A DNA stretch of 64,000 nt from assembly GCA_009746045.1 (NCBI GenBank), contig RPFO01000774.1, forward strand, positions 246,001 through 310,000, in the 5' to 3' direction. Below the pieces are notes generated by a model that saw only the letters and a list, made by a program, of their open reading frames with translations, searched no databases and was not told the DNA's origin. Shown piece after piece: positions 19,926-31,900 of the stretch. This stretch comes from Mesostigma viride (lineage: Eukaryota; Streptophyta; Mesostigmatophyceae; Mesostigmatales; Mesostigmataceae). Every line of letters begins with the position of its first letter. Position 1 is the first letter of the stretch. The translations under genes and the position numbers were made by a program.

Positions 19926-22900
19926 ATGAAAGCCAACGCGGTATTAATAATTTTATTTCTATGTTTGGCAATTATACCCTCGGAATCGCAACGCAAGAAG
20001 GACCACTACAAGGGTGAGCTAGAAGATTATTAATAATGCCAATGCAGCGTCATCATCTGCCACTTGTATCCGCAGCCTCATTAGTTGGTCCGATTCTCAA
20101 CTTACCCTAAAAGCATCACGGCTTGGCGTTTCCACTGGCTTCTGAACTGTGCAGTTTTAGGTGTTTCGCGGTCTGCTTCCGAAGAAGAGCTGAAGAAGGC
20201 CTATAAGAAGTTGGCAATCAAATGGTGAGAGGACGGGAAGGCGGTGACTTGGTAACTGGTAATTGGGTAGCGAAATGAGAACTCAGTACTCTATGCCTTC
20301 TGACAATAAGAAAGGCCATGGCTTCGGAGCATTATCGGGATCTGATAAGGGTGATTTTTGTGCAAATTACGGCTTATGCAGGATTTTCTTTTACTACGAA
20401 ATTTCTGCCTATTGGTGACTACAAATTCAAATCCTATTCATGAAAGTTTGGCCAAACATGGTCAGCCACGTGCAGCATGATTACGAAATTTTTTTAAGCC
20501 ATATCTCGGCCAAATCGGGAATATTCGACGGGTAATGCTAGTCTGTAGTGATGGGAAACCATTTTTTAATTTGTGCGCCTCAATATGCTGGCATTGGATT
20601 GGTTGATATTAGTTAGTTTTGGCTACGTCTTATAGGTTTGTAGGTCACACTACAACCAGATTCCAGCCGTGGTCAACCTGCCTACTTCGGCGATACTAGA
20701 ATATCGCGTAGGTCCGTGCTTAGTACTCCTGCGCACTTAGGTCTAGTGGTGAGTCATCTTCTATAGATTCAGCAATATCGGACATATTGGCACCCCTCTC
20801 CGGTGAAGAGGTTTTTCGCAGTTGGGCTGTTTCGAAACGTTAAGTGAGATGCCTTCGGATCAGGAGACTCACACAGCCGCGAAATCATGCCAAAGGTCCT
20901 ATGTTCGATTCCTTGCTGGTAGCTTCTGGGCTTTCTTACTTTCTGTGTTCCGCGGAATCTCAGATTTGGGCAGCTAGCGTTTTCATGTTTGTTGCTTTCT
21001 GACGACAATGCTGGCGAAGATGGCAAGGAAATGTCGATGTGCTCTACTCCATGTGTGTAGATGTTCAAGAACGTCCACCTTGTCAGCTTTCAATTCTTGC
21101 GTAGGCCGCTGCGAGCCATCGACTATCAAACCACAGCAACTGGAGGGAGGGCTGATGATCGGGTTTGTCTCGTAGTTTCTCTTCCAGCTCACGCTTCCTG
21201 GTCAAGGGTGCCATTGCACCTTACTCACGCCTTGCATGTGATTGGCAGGCACCCGGACAAGAATTCGGCACCGCATGCCAACGAAAAGTTTATCGAGGTA
21301 GGCTGGCCGCCCTGCGTTCAAAGAGTTCCATGCAGCCACTGTTACAATCTTTTTACTCACTGCCACAAGCTTCCTCGACTATGGTGCTTCTGCGTTAGCC
21401 TTTATGACTTGTTCTCTACAGTTTCGTGTGATTCTGACATGCATGCGTGTTACCTAGTCGACCAGAATGAGGCAGATGTTTGCTCTACTTTGCCAAGGGT
21501 GAATAATATCCCCACCACATTGTTCTATTTTGAAATGGCGGCAGTGATTATCTTGCTTCCTTTCCTTCACACCAGACATGCCATCGTAGAAGCATGCAGC
21601 ATGCTCCAGCCTCCCACCGTGCGATCAAGGACGCTGGGCTAGGCTCCGTAGGCTACTGTCACGAATCTTATGGTAATCGACACACAACTGCCTGGAAAAA
21701 AGAACTGGAGCGTTACATCTGGATGGCTGCCGTAGTTGCAGCGTGCTCGTGTGCAGCCATTTACCCTAACCCCCACCAGCCCCCTTCCCCCCCACCCCAC
21801 CCCCCCTCACCTCCCCCAATCACGCACCAAGGCATGAACACTCGTTAGCATGTGCAGCGTTCATAGCGATGCCGCCAGCTTGTGTGGAAGGTGGGGTCGC
21901 ACATTGTCAGCCGTCCACATCATAGCTACCTCTGTTCAAAGGTGATGTAATCCTGCCGTATTCTTATCACCCCGGTGGTCGGCCAGTAATGGATTTACTT
22001 ACAATAAAACACAGTTTTGAAGCATTTAATGCCTTTCAAAGAGACTAGCAGCGCAGGCCTGAAATCTGGAAGGTCCGTACCATGGAAACCCAAGTATTGG
22101 ATGGCATGCATATCAGGGAGCCCACGAACGCCAGCAGTTTCTTTGTGCTTGGTACTTTCTGTCTGTGACCTGGGTGAAGATTACAGCGCTGGCCATCATT
22201 TTCCCCCCAAGGCCATCAAGCTGATTCTTTCATGCCCGCTCCCTTTCTAGGTCACTTCTAGGTCGCGTGCCCGCCTTGCCTAGCATCCAAACACGTCGTG
22301 CATGCCTATCTCTTCTACCCCACCCACCCCCTCTCCCCCCTCTTCCTCCCTTGCTGCCCACCCCAGATCCAGCAGGCATATGAGGTGCTGACGGACCCCG
22401 AGAAGCGGCGCATGTACGACAACTACGGCGTGGACGACCCCAGGGTGGGTGGCACAACCTAGCATGCGGTCCCTGGCAGTTTTCCTGTGGCGTCATTACA
22501 GTGTAAGGGAGAGGAAACGCGTGTTGGGTGCCGCTATTGGGAGGTCATGGAGTACTGAAGTATCGTCACAGGGTGGACAAGCTTGTCACAGTTTGGCGTT
22601 TGGCGTACTCGGGCTCCATCGGTTAGTTCGATGGCTGTTACCGGCGCAGAAATCGCACAAAGAGGTGGCCGCTTACGGTCTGCGGGGATGAACGTGCGCG
22701 GGGTGCTCGATTCCGTCTCTGGGAAGCAGGGAACGTACATGCCGTGGGGTCCCTTGCGGATGCGATGACAGCTGGCCCTCGCGGTTGTAATCGCAGCCTG
22801 GCAGGTAGCCCATCAGTCATCTGGAGCGCGCACTGTCTTCCGGCACACATCCCTCCGCTGCTGTCTCTTGCGCCGCTGCCGGTGCGTTCTCGCCCACCCC

Positions 22901-25900
22901 TTGCCTCACTTGAGTCTCTGTCACTGCCACTGCCCTGTCCCTCCACCATGATCTTCTTTTGCCGAGGCGTTTCTTTGCCATTTGACGTTTCTCTACCTTT
23001 CGTGATCACCTTGTTGTCTGGCATGGCATGTGGCTAGCAGGAGGCCCAGAGCAGGGGGCCCAGCGGGTACCCTGGAGGAGGGTTTGGCTATGGCTCCCAA
23101 TATGGTCAAGGGGGAGGGTGGCGACGGGGCTATGGTGGCTTCGGGGGTGGCTTTGGGGGCGGCTTCTACAATTTCTTCCAGCCTCCACCAGGTAATTTCA
23201 TGCTCTTGCAGGGCCCAGTGACCATGGTCGTGCCCATGAATGTTGTTTTTTTGTGCTATCGGTGACATTCTGTACCTCCGTACAAATTAATCTATAAGTT
23301 TCTATATTATTATATGGCGGCGTCTCGCACTGTGGCCATTTTTAACACAAGTGGGACTGTAGCACATGTGGCGGGTGCCCATGTCATTCTGTCCGCATCG
23401 TCCTTGGGGTCCGTTCGCTTGGGTTCGCACGTTTCGCTTGTCTGAGATTTTCGGCCGCCCGCATCCCTGGGGTATCTGTATCGTTTTCTACAGTATGTTT
23501 GCATGTTTGGGATGCCAGCACAGTTCACCAACACGGCATGCGGGTTTTGTGGAGGTGCCGACCCATGCCACCGACGGCTGCATCATTTCTCCCCCTCTTC
23601 CCCGCCCCCCCCCCCCTCCTCCCCCACCACACGCTGTCGGCAGATCCCATTGAGAGCAGCACCTTTGCGTTCACGGCCAGTAACTTTGAGCACACCGTGG
23701 GGGACAGCGAGCTGCCCTGGCTGGTACAGGTAAGGCCGGCAAGGAACCTGCCAGGGGTGTTGTGCGTGCTTAGCCCTGTGGCATGCTCTGACCACTTCCT
23801 CTACTGTGGACGCCCAGGCGTTGTGCCGCCGCCTGATGGATCGCATCGTGCATCTGCGTGACGTATGGCATGGTCAATGTGGTGTATCTCTTCTTGGTGC
23901 ACCCAATCTTTGTTTCCCATGTACACCCCCTGTCTCATGTTTAAGACGGGGGTCTGGCCAACCCAGGGCTGCGGTCGTAAACCTAAAATCAAATCCAGGG
24001 TTGACGATCTTAAACCTGAGTTGATCTTAAACCTGAGGGGGCGCCGCGGCGCGGCGCGCCCCGCCGGAGCCCGCCATTTGATACATGAGTGGAAGTTTTT
24101 GAAATTAATAGCAACACCGCCACGGAAGTAATGCAAATCGAAAATATTCAAAAAAAATATTTAAAAAATATCAATACGGATGCTCGTGGTCTGTACACTG
24201 GGCACTGGCCGGAACTTGGCAGCTTTTTGTACCAACTTTAAGACCGTTTTGCCCAAAACCAGCCCTGCGGTCTTAAACCTGAAATTTCAAAATCCAGGGT
24301 CTTAAACCTGAGAATCTTAAACGTGAGACTGGGGGTGTACCCTAAAATCCTAGGCACTATCGCAATAAATCATAAAACAGGGCTTTTGACCGTCCATGTT
24401 ATTGTTTGCTGCACAACAAGCGTCACATCCTCGCCACTTGTCATCACCTGGCGCATCCTGTCACGGTGCATTCCTTGTTCTCTCTCGTGCCTGGCTCGCG
24501 CGGCGGCAGGTGTACTATGACGGCAGCCCCGAGTGCCAGCGTTTCGCGCCCGTGTGGGAGGACGTCGGTATGTTGTCACGCACGAGCTCACACAGCACAA
24601 GGCAGTGCTCGCGCCAGCTACCATTGCCCGCCCCTCATGGGTTTGCTGTTGTGCGATCTTTGTCCACTTGGACTTGCTTACATGACGCCGATAGCTCCCT
24701 TGTCATGATCTGCGTGACCTACGGTAGTAAACTGTGTTGTCCGCGTTGACATTTCTCAGGTTTGCTCAAGTCAAAGTCATGCGGCTCCCCGAGGAAAGCA
24801 GTGACCCCCCTGAATGGACCGCCTTCCATCCCAGTTTACAGTAGCCTGCATGCTGGAAGCATCCTGCGTGGAGACTTGCTCCAGCAGTGCCCTGCACGAT
24901 TACTGGACATAGCATTAGTACGTTTTGTTTCTAGTCACCTGGATGAAGTGGGTGCCTGGTGCCGGGTCCGCTGGCCTGGTCGGAATACCTGCATCACTTT
25001 TCGTGCCGTGAGGACGCACTTTGTGTGACGTGAGGAGGTGCACAGGTTGCACCATATGTTTTGATGGTGGCGGCATCCAGTAAACGTAGGGCAATGTTTG
25101 GAGGGACCACACCACGTGATGTTGCTGAGTGTGGGTTATGCCTGCCTCTTGCAGCCACACGGTAGATAAGAATGGACCCTACGGCGGGCGGGCAGCTGTA
25201 ATACCAGCTCCTGGGGCGGGCTCCCACAGGAAGATGATCATCTCAAAGGACACATTGAGATGCGAAGGCATGGCGGCATGAGCTGGCACACATGGGCGGC
25301 ATGAAAGTGTGTCATCCCCATGGGATATCGTTGCACAACCGCTGGCTGCCATTTCATGGCTGACTGAAGTGAACGCATGCCTTACACGTGCACGCTTTGC
25401 CCCCATGCACCTTTGCCCCCACATGCTTGCACGTATGCCCCCCCGCTTGCACTCGTGCCCACTTAACCTGTGCCCACGTGCACTGGTGCCCACGTGCTTG
25501 TGTGCCCACTTCCGCTGGCAGCCCGCAGCTTGGAGGGCATCGTGCGGCTGGGGCGTGTGGACTTCAACGCAGAGCAGGCGCTCGCACGGCGCCTGACCAC
25601 CTCCAAGTGGGGGTTCACCAACATGAGGTCCATCAGTACGTCCCGCGCCGCACCGCGTACGGTGTTCCCAACCAACACAGTTCATATCGGCAAACGGTGT
25701 CTTTGTTTCTGATGGTTGCGTAATGGTGTAATTCTCTACTGGCATACGTGCTTGTCACCACGTCGGCTCGAGCAGCCCGGTTCTCCGTACGTTTCTTCCT
25801 CTTATTTTACGATAGCGCGATTAAGTAGGTGCCGCTACATTTCTTTTTAAGTTGTGTGGTGACTTCTGCACTACCCAAGGAAAGCTCCAACAACATGGCA

Positions 25901-28900
25901 CGAGAACACAGGGCTTTCCACAGATACTTCTGGCGGAAAAGGACAGGCAGGCTGATGGAAGCGGCTGCAGGTGACAGGACTGGAACAGAAGGCCTGGCGT
26001 GGTGGAAACAAAAGTACAGTCGCCAGATGGGATATACCCCTTTGCCACCTGACAGGGTCAACAATGCGTCATCATCACTTCACCATGCCCGGTCCCGTGC
26101 CCCCTGATGGCTGCCCTTTGCTCGTGGCTCATCCCTGGCTACGCTTCCTGCCTCCTTGCCACGTACAGGCCTGCCTTACATCCTCGGGTTTCAGGGCGGC
26201 TGCGCATCCGTTGGATGCAGCAAAGGGTACGGCGCTCTTTGTGTCATCGGGTTTCAGGGCGGCTGCATCAAAGCCAGTTATCTCGTGGTCTCATGAAGTA
26301 CACCTTCGGTGTGGCTTCGAGGGCAGCAGCACGGCAGGAGCAACACTGGTTTTCATTTGGGAGGTCATACTAGGTGGGATAAGGAGGCACTGTGGCAGCC
26401 TATGTCGACTTGGTTGACTGGACTCTGGACCCTGCCTGGGCCACGCCCTGATGGGGACAGCGGTCCCTGCCGTGCCAGTACCCGCGACGCATATGATAGT
26501 GCACCGGTACGTCATACGCATAGGGGATGGTTGGGTGTGCGAAGTGCGCGTCCCACACCTAAGCAGTTTACTACAAAAAGTTTGATGGTGCCTGGTGGGT
26601 GCAAGGCATGCTCTTGAATCGCGCAGCGCCGCTGTGATTAAGCATGACTTCTATGTGGGCAAACTCTTTTTTTTTCCTGATGAGCGTGACTCCTCATCGG
26701 TGGGTACACGGAACACGTATTGGGTTTCCACTCTCCAATCCCTAGCACAGGTAAAGCACCTTTCAATGGTCGCAGCGTCCTCTTACTCCATGGCTGTTGT
26801 GTTTTGCTGCCTCTCAAGTACTGACATTGTCACGGGGTATGGGTTTATCTGGGGCTGTTGTTGGATGAATGTGTGAACATCAGAGGTGCACTGACATTGC
26901 CACTATTGGCTGCCTTCGCCCCGTGTGGTGGTCGTCGTGGTGGTCGCTGGCATCATATGGTCGCTGGCACGATATCTGCGTGGGGGGCAGCTACGGGGGG
27001 GCGCTGCGGGGCGACGCGCTGACTGCGTTTGCGGTGGACCGCCTCACCGCGCTGGCATCCGTCCCGCAGCTGTCGTCGCAGCAGCTGGTGGGTGGGGCAG
27101 GGTGACGCTGGACGAGCAGGTGGATCCTTGTCTCTTAGCCATGCAATGCAATTGATTCAATAGAACGCGACTCGTCGCGACCGCTATGAGTCTCATGTTG
27201 GGGGGCGGGCGGCTTGTGGAGTTGATGGCTTCTGGGTTGTGAGACCTGCGTGTGGTGCCACGTCATCACTAAGCCATAGTTGCTGTCTTGAGACGTGGAC
27301 GCTTATTCTTGGCTCTTGGAACCAGCCCGAATATGTCGGACGAGGAGTAGGGGCAAGGGGGGCGAGGGAGGTATGCGCCTGGGTGTCGCAAGGCGGATGT
27401 CTGCGTGCATGCATCACGTTTCTGGGTGTGGGTGTGGCCAACTGACAGCTTGGGCCATAGCCGGGCATATGCATGCTGGGTGTGCATCGTCGGCCTTGCA
27501 TCCCCTTGTACGGCCCTTGCGCAGTTCTCGGAATATTCCAATTTTGGTGACCCTCTTCCCGTGCCAAGCGGAAAGGGGGTGGAAGGGAAACACGTCAAGG
27601 CCGAGCGCTCCAAGGTGCGCCCTTCACCTGCCCTGCCGCGATCTCCATTTACTTAGTGGCATGTAGTTGGATGTTAGCTTCTTTGATCACTCTTTGCAGC
27701 CAAGAGTACCATTCCTGAGTCGTGATCTGCATGCCGTCTTGGCCAACAGTGTTGTGGGAGCACGTGCGCGTTTTCAGCCCAGTGGCGTGATGGGGGCTTC
27801 TCCATGGCCGCGTGTGGCCGATGAAGCACCGGTTAGCCCTGCAGGAGGGTGGTAGATTTTGATGGGGCGCCCGCTAGCGCCGCAGGAGGGTGGTAGATTT
27901 AGATGGGGCGCCCGCTAGCCCCGCAGGAGGGTGGTAGATTTAGATGGGGCGCCCGCTAGCGCCGCAGGAGGGTGGTAGATTTAGATGGGGCGCCCGCTAG
28001 CGCCGCAGGAGGGTGGTAGATTTTGATGGGGCGCCTGCTAGCGCCGCAGGAGGGTGGTAGATTTTGATGGGGCGCCTGCTAGCGCCGCAGGAGGGTGGTA
28101 GATTTTGATGGGGCGCCCGCTAGCGCCGCAGGAGGGTGGTAGATTTAGGTGGGGCGCCCGTGAGCGCTGCAGGAGGGTGGTAGATTTTGATGGGGCGCCC
28201 GCTAGCGCCGCAGGAGGGTGGTAGATTTTAGATGGGGCGCCTGCTAGCGCCGCAGGAGGGTGGTAGATTTTGATGGGGCGCCCGCTAGCGCCGCAGGAGG
28301 GTGGTAGAGTTAGATGGGGCGCCCGCTAGCGCCGCAGGAGGGTGGTAGAGTTAGATGGGGCGCCCGCTAGCGCCGCAGGAGGGTGGTAGAGTTAGATGGG
28401 GCGCCCGCTAGCGCCGCAAGGAGGGTGGTAGAGTTAGATGGGGCGCCCGCTAGCGCCGCAGGAGGGTGGTAGAATTAGATGGGGCGCCCGCTAGCGCCGC
28501 AGGAGGGTGGTAGATTTAGATGGGGCGCCCGCTAGCGCCGCAGGAGGGTGGTAGATTTAGATGGGGCGCCCGCTAGCGCCGCAGGAGGGTGGTAGATTTA
28601 GGTGGGGCGCCCGTGAGCGCCGCAGGAGGGTGGTAGATTTTGATGGGGCGCCCGCTAGCGCCGCAGGAGGGTGGTAGAATTAGATGGGGCGCCCGCTAGC
28701 GCCGCAGGACGGTGGTAGAGTTAGATGGGGCGCCCGCTAGCGCCGCAGGAGGGTGGTAGAGTTAGATGGGGCGCCCGCTAGCGCCGCAGGAGGGTGGTAG
28801 AATTAGATGGGGCGCCCGCTAGCGCCGCAGGAGGGTGGTAGATTTTGATGGGGCGCCCGCTAGCGCCGCAGGAGGGTGGTAGATTTAGATGGGGCGCCCG

Positions 28901-31900
28901 CTAGCGCCGCAGGAGGGTGGTAGATTTAGGTGGGGCGCCCGTGAGCGCCGCAGGAGGGTGGTAGATTTTGATGGGGCGCCCGCTAGCGCCGCAGGAGGGT
29001 GGTAGATTTAGATGGGGCGCCCGCTAGCGCCGCAGGAGGGTGGTAGAGTTAGATGGGGCGCCCGCTAGCGCCGCAGGAGGGTGGTAGATTTTGATGGGGC
29101 GCCCGCTAGCGCCGCAGGAGGGTGGTAGATTTAGGTGGGGCGCCCGTGAGCGCCGCAGGAGGGTGGTAGATTTAGGTGGGGCGCCCGCTAGCCCCGCAGG
29201 AGGGTGGTAGAATTAGATGGGGCGCCCGCTAGCGCCGCAGGAGGGTGGTAGATTTAGATGGGGCGCCCGCTAGCGCCGCAGGAGGGTGGCAGAATTAGAT
29301 GGGGCGCCCGCTAGCGCCGCAGGAGGGTGGTAGAGTTAGATGGGGCGCCCGCTAGCGCCGCAGGAGGGTGGTAGAATTAGATGGGGCGCCCGCTAGCGCC
29401 GCAGGAGGGTGGTAGATTTAGATGGGGCGCCCGCTAGCGCCGCAGGAGGGTGGTAGAATTAGATGGGGCGCCCGCTAGCGCCGCAGGAGGGTGGTAGGGT
29501 TAGATGGGACACCCGCTAGCGCCGCAGGAGGGTGGTAGAATTAGATGGGGCGCCCGCTAGCGCCGCAGGAGGGTGGTAGAGTTAGATGGGGCGCCCGCTA
29601 GCGCCGCAGGAGGGTGGTAGAGTTAGATGGGGCGCCCGCTAGCGCCGCAGGAGGGTGGTAGAGTTAGATGGGGCGCCCGCTAGCGCCGCAGGAGGGTGGC
29701 AGAATTAGATGGGGCGCCCGCTAGCGCCGCAGGAGGGTGGTAGAGTTAGATGGGGCGCCCGCTAGCGCCGCAGGAGGGTGGTAGATTTAGATGGGGCGCC
29801 CGCTAGCGCCGCAGGAGGGTGGTAGATTTTGATGGGGCACCCGCTAGCGCCGCAGGAGGGTGGTAGAGTTAGATGGGGCGCCCGCTAGCGCCGCAGGAGG
29901 GTGGTAGATTTAGATGGGGCGCCCGCTAGCGCCGCAGGAGGGTGGTAGATTTAGATGGGGCGCCCGCTAGCGCCGCAGGAGAGTGGCAGAATTAGATGGG
30001 GCGCCCGCTAGCGCCGCAGGAGGGTGGTAGAGTTAGATGGGGCGCCCGCTAGCCCCGCAGGAGGGTGGTAGATTTAGATGGGGCGCCCGCTAGCGCCGCA
30101 GGAGGGTGGTAGAGTTAGATGGGGCGCCCGCTAGCGCCGCAGGAGGGTGGTAGATTTAGATGGGGCGCCCGCTAGCGCCGCAGGAGGGTGGTAGATTTAG
30201 ATGGGGCGCCCGCTAGCGCCGCAGGAGGGTGGTAGATTTAGGTGGGGCGCCCGCTAGCCCCGCAGGAGGGTGGTAGATTTAGATGGGGCGCCCGCTAGCG
30301 CCGCAGGAGGGTGGTAGAGTTAGATGGGGCGCCCGCTAGCGCCGCAGGAGGGTGGTAGATTTTGATGGGGCGCCCGCTAGCGCCGCAGGAGGGTGGTAGA
30401 TTTAGGTGGGGCGCCCGCTAGCGCCGCTGGAGGGTGGTAGAGTTAGATGGGGCGCCCGCTAGCGCCGCAGGAGGGTGGTAGATTTAGGTGGGGCGCCCGC
30501 TAGCGCCGCAGGAGGGTGGTAGATTTTGATGGGGCGCCCGCTAGCGCCGCAGGAGGGTGGTAGATTTTGATGGGGCGCCTGCTAGCGCCGCAGGAGGGTG
30601 GTAGATTTTGATGGGGCGCCCGCTAGCGCTGCAGGAGGGTGGTAGATTTAGGTGGGGCGCCCGTGAGCGCTGCAGGAGGGTGGTAGATTTTGATGGGGCG
30701 CCCGCTAGCGCCGCAGGAGGGTGGTAGATTTTGATGGGGCGCCCGCTAGCGCTGCAGGAGGGTGGTACATTTAGGTGGGGCGCCCGTGAGCGCTGCAGGA
30801 GGGTGGTAGATTTTGATGGGGCGCCCGCTAGCGCCGCAGGAGGGTGGTAGATTTTGATGGGGCGCCTGCTAGCGCCGCAGGAGGGTGGTAGATTTTGATG
30901 GGGCGCCCGCTAGCGCCGCAGGAGGGTGGTAGAATTAGATGGGGCGCCCGCTAGCGCCGCAGGAGGGTGGTAGATTTAGATGGGGCGCCCGCTAGCGCCG
31001 CAGGAGGGTGGTAGATTTAGGTGGGGCGCCCGCTAGCGCCGCAGGAGGGTGGTAGATTTAGGTGGGGCGCCCGCTAGCGCCGCAGGAGGGTGGTAGATTT
31101 AGATGGGGCGCCCGCTAGCGCCGCAGCAGGGTGGTAGATTTAGATGGGGCGCCCGCTAGCGCCGCAGGAGGGTGGTAGAGTTAGATGGGGCGCCCGCTAG
31201 CGCCGCAGGAGGGTGGTAGACTTAGATGGGGCGCCCGCTAGCGCCGCAGGAGGGTGGTAGATTTAGATGGGGCGCCCGCTAGCCCCGCAGGAGGGTGGTA
31301 GATTTAGATGGGGCGCCCGCTAGCGCCGCAGGAGGGTGGTAGATTTAGATGGGGCGCCGGTGAGCGCTGCAGGAGGGTGATTGAATAAAGAGTTTTTGTA
31401 GCAGCGTGTCACGCGGTTGTGTCTGGGGTGGCACTGATGCGGTGGGCAGCCCATCTGGTTCGTGCTCGCATGGTGCAACGCGCTCATGCTTCTTCCATAG
31501 CAAGGCACATCTCATGGCTGTCCCTACCGTGCGCCCCAACCCCTGTTCCTGACGATGGCATACTAGACAGAATTCAAAAGTTGTTCTGTTTGGCCTCTTC
31601 CCTGTGCATAACTCGATCCTGTTGTGGATAACACGACCCCGCTGTGCATGGCATGGCCCAATTGTGCAATTAAGGGCCCAACTTTTACATGTACGACGCA
31701 TGCACGTTGCGGGTACGTTGCGTTCATGTCTCCTGTACGTCGCATGCATGCTCCGTTCCCTTGTGTGCATGTACCCTACTGCCCATGCAAATGGTGCGGT
31801 GCCGTCCGCCAGGTTCTGGCCATTGTGCTGGCGGCCAAGGCCAAGCCTGCATCGCCTTTGTTGCGGTCGATGGCCACGCGGTTCGCCAACTGGTACACGT

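Noticed and set aside
20845-20945. Functional tRNA gene
   Set aside because: Only the B-box is convincing. No acceptor stem or proper T-stem can be drawn, so it was kept only as a low-confidence tRNA-like stretch.
27832-31378. CRISPR-like array of 41-bp repeats
   Set aside because: Units are directly tandem with no unique spacers, lie in a eukaryotic intron, and no cas genes are present.
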